DNA from: Actinoplanes derwentensis
GTDB lineage: Bacteria; Actinomycetota; Actinomycetes; Mycobacteriales; Micromonosporaceae
Direction: 5' to 3'
Length of the DNA: 64,000 nt
Assembly (NCBI RefSeq): GCF_900104725.1
Contig: NZ_LT629758.1
Coordinates: 2,108,001-2,172,000, forward strand
Under the pieces are notes generated by a model that saw only the letters and a program-made list of their open reading frames with translations, searched no databases and was not told the origin of the DNA. Positions 19,898-27,994 of this stretch are shown here, one piece after another. Position 1 is the first letter of the stretch, and every line of letters begins with the position of its first letter. The position numbers and the translations under genes were made by a program.

Positions 19898-20551
19898 GTG
19901 CGCCCCGTGGCTCACACCTATCCACCCCTGAACGTCGAGGTCCGCACACCCCGGCTGACGCTCGCCGGCGCCTCCGACGAACTGCTGGAACGCCTGGTGC
20001 CGCTGGTCCGGGCCGGAATCGCCGACACCGAGCCGTGGCCGTTCGACGACCCGATCTCGTTTTACGCCGACAGCCCCGACCGTGAATGGCGCTGGCTGCG
20101 CGGTATCTGGACCGGCCGGGGCCGGGTCACCCCCGACGCGTGGCGGCTGTACTTCGCCGTCCTCGTCGACGGCGAGCCGGTCGGCATGCAGGACCTGATC
20201 GGCCGCGACTACACCCGATTCGGTACGGTGACCAGCTTCTCGTGGCTGGCCCCCGGCGCCCGCCGTCAGGGCCTCGGCCGGGAGATGCGCGCGGCGATCC
20301 TGCACCTGGCGTTCGCCGGGCTGGGCGCCCGCGAAGCAGGCAGCGACGCTTTCGTGGACAACGAGGCCTCCAATCGCATCTCCCGAGCCCTCGGTTACGA
20401 ACCCAACGGCACCGACTGGGATACCCGCCGCGGCGAACCGGCCCGCATCCAGCGTTGGCGCCTCGACCGACCCACCTGGGAACCGACCCGCCGCGCCGAC
20501 ATCACCCTGACCGGAGTTGCGGAATGCCGCCCAGTACTGGGCATCGTCTGA
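19898..20551 (+). CDS. GNAT-family N-acetyltransferase (RimJ/RimL-like)
   Basis: This 217-residue protein has NVEVRTPRLTLAGASDELLE and a central WLAPGARRQGLGREMRAAIL acetyl-CoA pyrophosphate loop (R/Q-x-x-G-x-G). NEASNRISRALGYEPNGTD follows. This is the RimL-like group that acetylates proteins, small amines or drugs. GTG 19898 is chosen; a GTG three codons later is possible. It is divergent from the GH5 gene, with only 37 bp between start codons. Confidence 0.87.
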   Translation: MRPVAHTYPPLNVEVRTPRLTLAGASDELLERLVPLVRAGIADTEPWPFDDPISFYADSPDREWRWLRGIWTGRGRVTPDAWRLYFAVLVDGEPVGMQDLIGRDYTRFGTVTSFSWLAPGARRQGLGREMRAAILHLAFAGLGAREAGSDAFVDNEASNRISRALGYEPNGTDWDTRRGEPARIQRWRLDRPTWEPTRRADITLTGVAECRPVLGIV

Positions 20552-20556
20552 CGCAC

Positions 20557-21036
20557 CTACTTGACGTCGCCGGTGATCACTCCGTTCGGGTGGAGGACGA
20601 TTTCGTAATGCATTCTCAACTGCCCGGGATTCCAGCCGATCTTGTTCTTGTACGAGACGGTGGGGTCGACCCACATGTCACCGTAGATGGGAAGTGTGCT
20701 GCCGCCGTTTCCGGTCCGGGGCTGACAATCTGACGACCGGGCCGGGACGCGCACGAAAATCGGTTTGGCGTCCGAGACGTCACAGCGGAGCACCCAGAAC
20801 TTGGTCACCCGGCCATTCTGCCCGCACCACTTCACCGTGTAATTCCCCTTCCACAGCGTCATCCCGACGCTCTTGTAGGGATTGCTCTTGCTCCACTGCC
20901 AGCAGGCTTCCCCAGCTGCGGCCGCCGGTCCACCACCGGTGACCGTCATGACGCCGGTAGCGATCGCAGCGACCGAGAACACGGCCGCGATACGCCTTTT
21001 CACATTCCAGTTCACAGTGATCAGATTCCTTGCCAT
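20557..21036 (-). CDS. secreted protein of unknown function
   Basis: 159 residues. ATG 21034-21036 gives a signal peptide (KRRIAAVFSVAAIATGVMTV, then a Gly/Ala-rich cleavage region AAAAGEA). The mature part holds four Cys (ACWQW, KWCGQ, LRCDVSD, SDCQPR), probably two disulfides, and many Trp/Lys. I do not recognise the family. Its promoter lies just left of a large palindromic terminator, so it is transcribed independently of the upstream LLM gene. Confidence 0.75.
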   Translation of the reverse strand: MARNLITVNWNVKRRIAAVFSVAAIATGVMTVTGGGPAAAAGEACWQWSKSNPYKSVGMTLWKGNYTVKWCGQNGRVTKFWVLRCDVSDAKPIFVRVPARSSDCQPRTGNGGSTLPIYGDMWVDPTVSYKNKIGWNPGQLRMHYEIVLHPNGVITGDVK

Positions 21037-21245
21037 CAGAGTTTCGTCATTCCCGTCTTTTCGTGGATTCCGGGAATGCCCATGTCGACGACAAGAACGA
21101 TGGCATTCTCCGATGAATGATCGAAAGGCTTCTTGGGGTGGACCGAACATTCGTGGAACACATTCGGCCGAGGAGCGGCTTGGGCTGAACTGGATGGCGG
21201 AACCTGAAAGGAGTAGCGACCGGCCGCCTCCCGCCGCACGGGTCT

Positions 21246-21288
21246 GTGTGGTGACCTCGGGTTCGAATCGAACCCGAGGTCACCACAC
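21246..21288 (-). terminator. perfect 43-bp palindrome, likely transcription terminator
   Basis: Two exactly complementary 21-base arms flank a single base at 21267, so the RNA would form a very long hairpin. It starts 11 bp beyond the stop of the minus-strand LLM gene and lies upstream of the secreted-protein gene, so it best fits a terminator for the LLM gene. A U-tract is missing, as is common in actinomycetes. Its centre GGTTCGAATC mimics a tRNA T-loop. Confidence 0.7.
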
Positions 21289-21299
21289 TGGAACGGCAC

Positions 21300-22208
21300 T
21301 CACGCCTTGGGCGGCGAAGCCAGGTGGCGGAGCAGGGCGGTGGTTCGTTGCTGTTCGGCCGGCGTTCCGGCGGGTGCTGCGGCGAACTCCGTGATGCCGG
21401 TTTCCGCGAGGCGGCCGATGGCGCCGGACACCGTCTCCTCGTCGCCGATGAGTGCCACGTCCTGTGGGGCGGTGACGCCCTCGAGGTCGAGGACCCGCCG
21501 GTACTCCGGCACCTGGGCGGCCATCCCGAAGCGGTCGGCGATCCTGGCCCGCGCACCGGACGGATCGCCGGTCACACACACCGGCAGACCCGCGACGATC
21601 CGTGGTGCGGGTCGGCCTTGAGCGGCCGCGATGACACGCGGTACGACGTGGGACTCCAGGGTGCGCGCGCCGGTCATCCAGGTGACGGCGCCGTCCGCGA
21701 CCGAACCGGCCAGCCGGAGCATGGCCGGGCCCAACGCGGCCAGCAGCACGGGTGGTGGCTCGGCGCCGGGGACTTGGGTCGTACCGCGAATGGTCAGGAA
21801 ATCGCCGGCGACCGCGACCGGCTCGCCGTGCAGCAGTGGCAGCAACCCGGCCAGGTATTCGTGCATGAAGGCGGCCGGCCGGTCGGTGGGCAGGCCGAAC
21901 ATGCCGCCCACCATGACGCCGACCCCCGCGCCGATGCCGAGGGTGAGCCGGTTGCCGGTGGCGGCCTGCACGCTGAGCGCCTGCCCGGCGAGCACGAGCG
22001 GATGCCGCTGGCGCACCGGGACGACGGCGGTGCCCAGCCGGACGTGCGGTGCGTGCGCGCCAGCAAGGGTGAGGGCGGTGAGCGCGTCCCAGCCCAGCGC
22101 CTGCGCCGACCACAGGGTGTCCACCTCGCTCGCGGCGGTGACCTGGTCTTTCAGGCCGTCGGCGGTGACCGGCCCGGCCACTTCGCCGATCATGATGCCG
22201 ATCCTCAT
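21300..22208 (-). CDS. LLM-class F420-dependent oxidoreductase
   Basis: 302 residues. The start MRIGIMIGEV, DTLWSAQALGWDALTALTLA, VRLGTAVVPVRQRHPLVLAG and NRLTLGIGAGVG form the luciferase-like TIM barrel of F420-dependent enzymes (F420-dependent glucose-6-phosphate dehydrogenase/Mer group). The substrate is unknown. It is divergent from a TetR gene with two operator-like palindromes between them, so it is likely inducible. ATG 22206-22208 is chosen as the conserved start. Confidence 0.9.
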   Translation of the reverse strand: MRIGIMIGEVAGPVTADGLKDQVTAASEVDTLWSAQALGWDALTALTLAGAHAPHVRLGTAVVPVRQRHPLVLAGQALSVQAATGNRLTLGIGAGVGVMVGGMFGLPTDRPAAFMHEYLAGLLPLLHGEPVAVAGDFLTIRGTTQVPGAEPPPVLLAALGPAMLRLAGSVADGAVTWMTGARTLESHVVPRVIAAAQGRPAPRIVAGLPVCVTGDPSGARARIADRFGMAAQVPEYRRVLDLEGVTAPQDVALIGDEETVSGAIGRLAETGITEFAAAPAGTPAEQQRTTALLRHLASPPKA

Positions 22209-22223
22209 GTCGTGCCCCCTATC

Positions 22224-22272
22224 CGGAGAACTTCTCCGCTTGATGGGCGGTAGCATACGGAGAGGTTCTCCG
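22224..22272. promoter_or_regulatory. paired palindromic operators between LLM and TetR genes
   Basis: CGGAGAACTTCTCCG (22224-22238, seven-base arms) and CGGAGAGGTTCTCCG (22258-22272, six-base arms) share the half-site CGGAGA. Their centres are 34 bp apart, and they fill the short divergent promoter. They are the likely binding sites of the adjacent TetR protein. Confidence 0.8.
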
Positions 22273-22291
22273 GATGACAATGGGAGGTTCC

Positions 22292-22864
22292 GTGCGCAGC
22301 GACGCGTCCCAGAACCGCGACCGGGTGCTCGCCGCCGCCCGCGCGGAGTTCACCGCCCACGGCGCGGCCGCCTCGCTGAACAAGATCGCCCAGCGCGCCG
22401 GGGTCGGCCCCGGCACGCTCTACCGGCACTTCGCGTCCGCCCAGACCCTGTTGGTCGCGATCATCGCCGAGGACGTGGACACCCTCGTCTCCACCGGCCG
22501 TGACCTGCTGCGACACCCCGACCCGGCGGAGGCGCTGCGCCTCTGGCTACGGGCCGTAGCGGTCCACGCCAGCACGATGCGCGGCCTGGTCGCCACCGAA
22601 CTCCTCAGCGCCGACACGGACTCCGCGCTGGCGGCCTGCCACGACAAGATCCACGACACAGGCACAGACCTTCTGGCCCGTACGGGAAACCCCGCCCGCC
22701 TCGACATCACCGACCTGCTGACCGTGGTCAACGCGGTGGCCTGGGCCCACGAACGCCTCCCCACCGACCCGGCCCGCCTCGACCGCCTCCTGCACATCGC
22801 CACCAGCGCCCTGCCCGGACCGGCGCCCCGGGTCGTCGGCGTCCGCGATCACGGTCAGCGGTAG
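22292..22864 (+). CDS. TetR-family transcriptional regulator
   Basis: About 190 residues with helix-turn-helix NRDRVLAAARAEFTAHG, then LNKIAQRAGVGPGTLYRHF. GTG 22292 is preferred because GGGAGG lies five bases upstream; ATG 22274 or 22280 would place the second operator at or inside the gene. The C-terminal domain (LLVAIIAEDVDTLV onward) is of the common SBP/TetR_C_33-like type. It should repress itself and the divergent LLM oxidoreductase. Confidence 0.88.
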   Translation: MRSDASQNRDRVLAAARAEFTAHGAAASLNKIAQRAGVGPGTLYRHFASAQTLLVAIIAEDVDTLVSTGRDLLRHPDPAEALRLWLRAVAVHASTMRGLVATELLSADTDSALAACHDKIHDTGTDLLARTGNPARLDITDLLTVVNAVAWAHERLPTDPARLDRLLHIATSALPGPAPRVVGVRDHGQR

Positions 22865-23289
22865 GGGAGGTAGTGCGTGGTCCGGGCCCAGCGTGGCCAG
22901 AGCGGTAGTGGTAGCAGGGCGCCCAGCCCGTCGTAGCCGGTCTCGGTCTGAGCCGAGCCGTCGCGAAGTGTGACGGTGACGCGTGAGCGGCGGTAGGCGG
23001 CCACCTCGGACACCCGGCCGGCGATCACCGACGTGACGAGGTCGTCCAGGAACGTGAGATCGGTGGGCTCCGCGGTCAGCTCCCATCGGCCGCCGATCTC
23101 GCCGGCCTGCACGATGATCTCGGTACCCAGGTCGAGCCAGATGACTTCGCGGGCGCCACTGCGATGCGGAGTCAGCCGGACCGTCAAGCCCGGACCGGTT
23201 CTGCTGATCTCGACCTCGGCGGCACCGGCAAGATCGGCCGCGAGCCGGTGTGCCAGCGGCAGGGTTCGTTCCTCGGTCGGATCCGGCAC
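22855..23289 (-). CDS. hypothetical protein
   Basis: This 144-residue protein has a GTG start. It has alternating strands (EVEISRTGPGLTVRLTP, VIWLDLGTEIIVQAGE, GGRWELTA) and a Trp/Pro-rich C-terminus (LPLPLWPRWARTTHYLPYR). I do not recognise a family. It ends tail-to-tail with the TetR gene, overlapping by ten bases, and is followed upstream by another uncharacterised gene. Confidence 0.6.
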   Translation of the reverse strand: MPDPTEERTLPLAHRLAADLAGAAEVEISRTGPGLTVRLTPHRSGAREVIWLDLGTEIIVQAGEIGGRWELTAEPTDLTFLDDLVTSVIAGRVSEVAAYRRSRVTVTLRDGSAQTETGYDGLGALLPLPLWPRWARTTHYLPYR

Positions 23290-23356
23290 GGGAATCTGCT
23301 CCTTCCCAGGTGTCCATGCCCGGGTGCCGCGGCGAACGGTGTCACCGATACGGACG

Positions 23357-24100
23357 TCACTCGGTCAGTTCGAAGGTCAGGGTGCTGCGGCGGGGGACGG
23401 CGCGCCAGAGAGCGTACAGCTGGGGGAGGCTTTTGATCGTCGCCCGGATCTGGGCCAGGGCCGCCGCTCGGCCGGGGCCGACCGGGGTGAAGTCGAGGCC
23501 GGTGTCGCCGGTCGGGAGGGTGTGGAAGCCGGGGAAACGCATGTCCAGGCTGACCTGCCAGCAACCGGGGCCGTCGTCGGTGAGCAGGGCGAGCCGGCGG
23601 GTGAAGGTGAGCGCGGCGGTCCGGTCGATCCACGAGTAGCGGCCCCACTGGACGATGAAACCGTCGGCCTCGGTGGTGGCGGCCGGGTCCAGGTGATCGA
23701 TCTCGGTCTGGGTGAACTCGGTGAAGGCCAGCCACGCGGATTCCACGTCGCCCAGGTTCTCCGGGTGAACATGGTGGTTGAGCAGGAGCCGGTCGAAGGT
23801 CTCGCGAGGGTTCTCCGGCCGGACGGCGGCGGCGGCGACCCGGAACGTGTCCCGGCCCCGCTGGTCGGTCAGGCCGTACCGTAGCCGGACCACCACGGTG
23901 TGGTCGTCGTCGTGGCTGACGACGTCGCAACGCAGGTCGAGAGGCATCGGCATCCGGGAATCGCGCAGAGCCCCCGCGTTGAGCAGGGGCGCCCGCCCGA
24001 GGATCACGGCCTCATCGCCGTTCACCTCGGGCAGACGAACCTCGATCAGGGCCGGCTGGTTACCGATCCAATCGATGGCTGTAGCCGTCACGTAGTGCAC
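23357..24100 (-). CDS. hypothetical protein
   Basis: This 247-residue soluble protein has a GTG start and no recognised domain. Visible features are ALIEVRLPEVNGDEAVILGR, an acidic HDDDH patch, and an aromatic-rich middle (FIVQWGRYSWIDR). Composition is normal for the region, and the coding pattern (G/C third positions) supports a real gene. Its neighbours, another hypothetical and a xylanase, do not suggest a role. Confidence 0.6.
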   Translation of the reverse strand: MHYVTATAIDWIGNQPALIEVRLPEVNGDEAVILGRAPLLNAGALRDSRMPMPLDLRCDVVSHDDDHTVVVRLRYGLTDQRGRDTFRVAAAAVRPENPRETFDRLLLNHHVHPENLGDVESAWLAFTEFTQTEIDHLDPAATTEADGFIVQWGRYSWIDRTAALTFTRRLALLTDDGPGCWQVSLDMRFPGFHTLPTGDTGLDFTPVGPGRAAALAQIRATIKSLPQLYALWRAVPRRSTLTFELTE

Positions 24101-24145
24101 GCGCCGTATGCTGCCCTACCGCGCCAAAGAGGATCATTCGGGGGG

Positions 24146-26128
24146 TCATAGCACGGAACAGGCCGTTCCGTTGAGGCTGAACGCCGTTGGTGCCGGGTTG
24201 GTACCGGTCCAGCTCGACAGGAAACCGAACGACGTGGAGCCGCCGGCGGGCAGATTGCCGTTCCAGGCCGCGTTACCGACGGTGACAGCAGTTCCGGATT
24301 GGCTGTGGGTGCCGCCCCACAGTTGGCTGATCTGCTGGCCGCCGGTGAACTGCCAGGCTACGTTCCACGAGGTCAGCGCGGTGGTGCCGGTGTTGGCGAC
24401 TTTCACCTCACCCTGGAAGCCGCCGGTCCAGCTGCCGGTGACCCGGTAGGTGACGGCACAGGCCCCGGTGGGCGCCGGCGGACTGGGGCTGGTGCTGGTG
24501 CTGGTACTCGTACTCGTACTAGGACTGGGATTTGTGCTCGTGCTCGTGCTTGTGCTCGCGGACGGGGACGCCTCGATCTTGCTCGGGTCCACGACACCCC
24601 AGTACGCCGATTTCGCCTGCAACCTGGTGTCGAACAGCAGCGGCGCGTCCTTGCGAGTGACCGGGAACGTGTCCAGCCAGGTGTTGTCGTCGGCCAGTCC
24701 CCACAGCGTGACCGAGGTGATCTCCCCGGGGTACTGGCGGAACAGCGCGAACATGTCCCGGTAGACGTACGCCTGCTTGAGAAGCCGGTCCGCCGGAGGC
24801 GTCGGGAAGTTCTCGCTGCTCGCGGTGTAGATGCTGACGTCCATCTCGGTGACCTGCTGGTCGATGCCGAGCGGCACGAACTTGTCGATCATCGCCTTGG
24901 ACTCGGCGATCGTCGGCCAGTTGACGTTGATGTGCACCTGGTGCCCGACCCCGTCGATCGGCACCCCCTCCGCCTTCAGCTGCTGCACCAGGCCGAACAG
25001 GAAGTCCCGTTTGGCCGCGACGTTGGTGTTGTAGTCGTTGATGTAGAGCTTCGCGTGCGGTGCCACCTCGCGGGCCACCCGGAACGCGGTGCGCAGGTAA
25101 TCCAAACCGGCCACGTTGTACCAGTTGCTGCGGCGCAACCCGTCGGACTGGCTCTCGTCGATCACCTCGTTGACCACGTCCCACACGCCGATGTCGGTGC
25201 CGTAGTGGGCGGCCACGTTGCGGATGTGGTTGTCCAGGCGGGCCAGCAGCAGCGCCTTGTCCTCAGCGGTGGCGGTCATCGGCTGTCCGTCGGCGCCGGT
25301 GAAGACCCAGGCCGGGGTCTGGTTGTGCCACACCAGCGTGTGACCCCGGACGGCAAGACCATGTGCTTTCGCGTACGCCAGCAAAGGGTCGGCTTGGGTG
25401 TAGTTGAAAGTGTTCTCGGTCGGCTCGGTCGCGTCCCACTTCAAGGCGTTACCGGGGGTCACGCTGTCGAAATGCTTGGTCAGCAACTGTCCGTGCTCGG
25501 CGAGGATCTCCGCACCGGTGATCGCCGCACCGACCGGGAACTCGGTGATCACGTCCTTCACCGACGGGATGCCGGTCTGGATCGGCAGCGCCGGGACGTA
25601 ACTGGCGGTGACGTCGTCGAGGTGGATCGGGTTCGTCGCCGACGCGGTCTCCACGTAGATCCGCAGGAACTCGACGTCGGTGGACAGGGTGTAGCGGCCG
25701 GTCAGGTTCACCCAGGCGCTGCTGGTCACTGCGGTGTTCCCGACGACCTGATCGTAAGCGGCCACCCCGCCGGTGCGCCGTTCCACACTGAGGCGCGCGT
25801 TGTCGGAGCCTTCGGCCAGACGGACCCAGACCGAGACGGTGTACGCCGTACCTTTGGTGAACGTGGCCAGCACATCCAGCGACGGTCCTTGCCAGGTGGC
25901 GGTTCGTCCGCTGGTCAGCAGGCTGCCGGTGCCGCCGTGGGCTTGGGCGGTGCTGTGCGCGAGGGTCTCGGCGGATCGTCCCGCGAAGCCCTGGACGGTG
26001 CCGTCCTCGAAGTCCTTGGTCAGCACGGTGATCGGGGTGGGGTCGTCGGCCGCACTCGCGACCGCGGCGACGGTGGCCAGCGGGACCGCCACCAGCAGGG
26101 CGGCCAGCAGGCGGGGGAGAGCGCGCAT
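24146..26128 (-). CDS. secreted endo-1,4-beta-xylanase, GH10 with C-terminal CBM2
   Basis: 660 residues: signal peptide (1-27), an N-terminal CBM4/9-like beta-sandwich (about 35-178), GH10 barrel (about 185-520), a Ser/Thr/Pro linker (about 523-556), and a CBM2 cellulose-binding module (about 560-660, GSWTGGFQGEVKVANTG, ending TACSVL). Catalytic residues are acid/base Glu321 in WDVVNEV and nucleophile Glu428 in VTEMDVS. It degrades xylan outside the cell. A perfect CebR/CelR box lies 57 bp upstream of its start, predicting induction by cello-oligosaccharides. AGGAG precedes the ATG. Confidence 0.95.
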   Translation of the reverse strand: MRALPRLLAALLVAVPLATVAAVASAADDPTPITVLTKDFEDGTVQGFAGRSAETLAHSTAQAHGGTGSLLTSGRTATWQGPSLDVLATFTKGTAYTVSVWVRLAEGSDNARLSVERRTGGVAAYDQVVGNTAVTSSAWVNLTGRYTLSTDVEFLRIYVETASATNPIHLDDVTASYVPALPIQTGIPSVKDVITEFPVGAAITGAEILAEHGQLLTKHFDSVTPGNALKWDATEPTENTFNYTQADPLLAYAKAHGLAVRGHTLVWHNQTPAWVFTGADGQPMTATAEDKALLLARLDNHIRNVAAHYGTDIGVWDVVNEVIDESQSDGLRRSNWYNVAGLDYLRTAFRVAREVAPHAKLYINDYNTNVAAKRDFLFGLVQQLKAEGVPIDGVGHQVHINVNWPTIAESKAMIDKFVPLGIDQQVTEMDVSIYTASSENFPTPPADRLLKQAYVYRDMFALFRQYPGEITSVTLWGLADDNTWLDTFPVTRKDAPLLFDTRLQAKSAYWGVVDPSKIEASPSASTSTSTSTNPSPSTSTSTSTSTSPSPPAPTGACAVTYRVTGSWTGGFQGEVKVANTGTTALTSWNVAWQFTGGQQISQLWGGTHSQSGTAVTVGNAAWNGNLPAGGSTSFGFLSSWTGTNPAPTAFSLNGTACSVL

Positions 26129-26184
26129 CCACGGGCTCCTTCTATTACGGGTTCTACTACCAGGGATAGAGCGACATCGTTACA

Positions 26185-26198
26185 TGGGAGCGCTCCCA
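26185..26198. promoter_or_regulatory. CebR/CelR operator (TGGGAGCGCTCCCA)
   Basis: TGGGAGCGCTCCCA is a perfect 14-bp palindrome identical to the operator known for the LacI-family cellulose regulators CebR (Streptomyces) and CelR (Thermobifida). It lies between the xylanase gene and a divergent GNAT gene. No LacI-type regulator gene is in the window, so the repressor is encoded elsewhere. Confidence 0.92.
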
Positions 26199-26226
26199 TT
26201 TCAACGGTGTTAAATCGGTGGCTCTC

Positions 26227-26655
26227 ATGGGTGATGATCATCCAGTGATTCGACAATTCGCATGGACCGATTACGACGATGTCGTCGCGGTATGGAAAAC
26301 GGCCGGCCGGGACGTGGTTCCTCGCGCCGAAGTGGAGAACAAGCTGACCCGTGATCCCGAGTTGTTCCTGGTGGCGGCGGGTGAGCCGGGCATCACCGGC
26401 GTGGTGATGGGAACCTACGACGGCCGGCGCGGCTGGATCTTCCGGCTCGCCGTCGACCCGTCCCGGCGGCGGCAGGGGATCGCCACCCAGCTGGTGGCCG
26501 AACTGGAGAGGCGCTTGCTGGCGCTCGGCTGCCCCCGGGTGAACCTCCTGGTCATGCCGGACAACGAGGCGGGCCTCCGATTCTGGCAGCGCCTGGGCTA
26601 CCTACCCTGCCCCGACGTGCTCTGCACCAAGCCTCTGGCACCATCTTCATCCTAG
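26227..26655 (+). CDS. GNAT-family N-acetyltransferase
   Basis: This 142-residue protein has the segment GWIFRLAVDPSRRRQGIATQ with LVAELERRLLALGCPRVNLL, then NEAGLRFWQRLGY, the classical acetyl-CoA fold. It resembles YpeA/RimI-type small acetyltransferases. ATG 26227 is chosen over GTG 26218. Its promoter region overlaps the CebR box of the divergent xylanase, so it may be co-regulated by accident of position. Its stop codon is embedded in a structured repeat element. Confidence 0.88.
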   Translation: MGDDHPVIRQFAWTDYDDVVAVWKTAGRDVVPRAEVENKLTRDPELFLVAAGEPGITGVVMGTYDGRRGWIFRLAVDPSRRRQGIATQLVAELERRLLALGCPRVNLLVMPDNEAGLRFWQRLGYLPCPDVLCTKPLAPSSS

Positions 26656-26730
26656 GATGCCCTAGGCGATGTGCGGCAAGCCGCACCCCTGAAACGACGG
26701 CTTCGCCGAAGAACACGATTTCTGGTACGC
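26651..26730 (+). repeat. structured intergenic element, copy 1
   Basis: Beginning at the GNAT stop codon, CCTAGG-ATGC-CCTAGG forms a hairpin (26651-26666). TGCGGC-AA-GCCGCA is a second, and CGGC-TTC-GCCG a third, followed by AACAC, GATT and GGTACG blocks. The same order of blocks recurs at 38839-38930. I do not recognise an Rfam family. It precedes crcB by about 125 bp, but the fluoride riboswitch core is not present. Confidence 0.6.
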
Positions 26731-26854
26731 CCGGCCCGGTCTAGTCGGGGGATCACGCGACCCGGCCGGGCCGGTCGGTAAACTGCCCGGACCGTGGCCG
26801 TGATCGTTTACTGGTGCGTCCACGCGTGGCCCCTCCGCTAGGAGACCCGATCCC

Positions 26855-27409
26855 ATGCGACCCGATCACCGCGACACCGGCTCGATGAGTGAGCCGCTCG
26901 TGCCGGATTCCGCCCCCGATTCCAGCCCTGATCCCGGCCTTGAATCCGGCCTCGATCCTGGCTCTGGCCCGGCGCCTCGGCAGGCGGCCGTCCTAGCCGT
27001 GGTCGCGGCTGGGGGAGTCCTCGGCGCTTGCGCCCGCTACGGCGCGACCCTGATCTGGCCGGCCACCCCCGGCGCGTTCCCGTGGACCACGTTCGGGATC
27101 AACGTCTCCGGTTGCGCGCTGATGGGCGTCCTGATGGTCCTGATCACCGAGCGCTTCACCGTCCATCCGCTGGTCCGGCCGCTTCTCGGTACCGGCGTTC
27201 TCGGCGGCTACACCACCTTCTCCACCTACGCCGTCGACGCCCAGCACCTCGTCGACACCGGCCATCCCGGCATCGCACTGTTCTACCTGGTAGCCACGCT
27301 CAGCGCAGCGCTGCTCGCGGTCTGGGGCGCGGCGGCACTCACCCGGTACGTCGTTGCCGTGGCTCGTGTGGTTCCTCCTTCTCCGGAGGCCGGCGCGTGG
27401 ACTGGTTGA
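26855..27409 (+). CDS. crcB: CrcB/Fluc fluoride ion channel subunit, first copy
   Basis: 184 residues. An unusual acidic 50-residue N-terminal extension (repeated Pro-Asp/Ser) precedes four membrane helices: [41 protein letters not shown] and a final [30 protein letters not shown] is the channel signature; Fluc channels export fluoride as dual-topology dimers. It overlaps the second crcB by 13 bp, so the two likely form a heterodimer of opposite topologies. AGGAGA precedes the ATG. Confidence 0.92.
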   Translation: MRPDHRDTGSMSEPLVPDSAPDSSPDPGLESGLDPGSGPAPRQAAVLAVVAAGGVLGACARYGATLIWPATPGAFPWTTFGINVSGCALMGVLMVLITERFTVHPLVRPLLGTGVLGGYTTFSTYAVDAQHLVDTGHPGIALFYLVATLSAALLAVWGAAALTRYVVAVARVVPPSPEAGAWTG

Positions 27410-27771
27410 TGGTCATCCTCGGAGCCCTGATCGGCGCTCCGCTGCGCTACCTGATCGACAGCACCGTCCAGCGCCGCCTGGGCACCGGGTTCCCGTGGGG
27501 AACCTTCGCCGTGAACATGGCCGCCTGCACCGGACTCGGCCTGCTGACCGGTGCCGCCACCGAGATCACCGTGCCCGAAGCCCTGCAGCACCTGATCGGG
27601 CCCGGCCTCTGCGCGACCTTGAGCACCTATTCCACGTTCTCCTTCGAGACCATCCGCCTGACCGAGACCAGCGCGAAGCTGCTGGCCGCCGCCAACGCCA
27701 TCGGGAGTGTCCTGGCGGGACTGGCCGCCGCCTACCTCGCCGGCCACCTGGCCGCCGCGCTCGTCGGCTAG
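27397..27771 (+). CDS. crcB: CrcB/Fluc fluoride ion channel subunit, second copy
   Basis: This 124-residue protein starts with GTG 27397, with GGAGG at 27384-27388. Four helices are predicted: [55 protein letters not shown] and [30 protein letters not shown] is the F-track signature. The pair with the preceding gene is the common actinobacterial arrangement of inverted-topology subunits. A terminator-like hairpin follows at 27878. Confidence 0.93.
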   Translation: MDWLMVILGALIGAPLRYLIDSTVQRRLGTGFPWGTFAVNMAACTGLGLLTGAATEITVPEALQHLIGPGLCATLSTYSTFSFETIRLTETSAKLLAAANAIGSVLAGLAAAYLAGHLAAALVG

Positions 27772-27877
27772 CCCTCACGGCCCCGACGATCGTCAGGAGC
27801 CGGTAGGCGGTCTCGACACCACTGGTCCGGCTCGTCGTGGACCTACGAACAACCCGCGAGTTCCCTGCGGTAGCTCG

Positions 27878-27911
27878 GCCCCTGGCGACGTCCTGGCCAG
27901 GGGCTTTCTCT
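27878..27911 (+). terminator. rho-independent-like terminator after the crcB pair
   Basis: GCCCCTGG (27878-27885) pairs with CCAGGGGC (27897-27904), and CTTTCTCT follows. It sits about 105 bp after the second crcB stop and ends that transcript. Confidence 0.7.
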
Positions 27912-27994
27912 CGCAGATCCCTCGATCGAGCGGGTCGACGTAGCTTCAGGATTCCTGAGCCGTTGTCGTTATCAGCGCCGGTTTTCCGACTCTG

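Noticed and set aside
21246..21288. tRNA gene suggested by GGTTCGAATC
   Set aside because: The sequence is a perfect palindrome without acceptor, D or anticodon arms.
26656..26854. Fluoride riboswitch upstream of the crcB pair
   Set aside because: A GGCGATG occurs at 26668-26674, but the following pseudoknot partner and the TGATGGCTCCTAC-like block are missing, and the same element at 38.8 kb is not near crcB.
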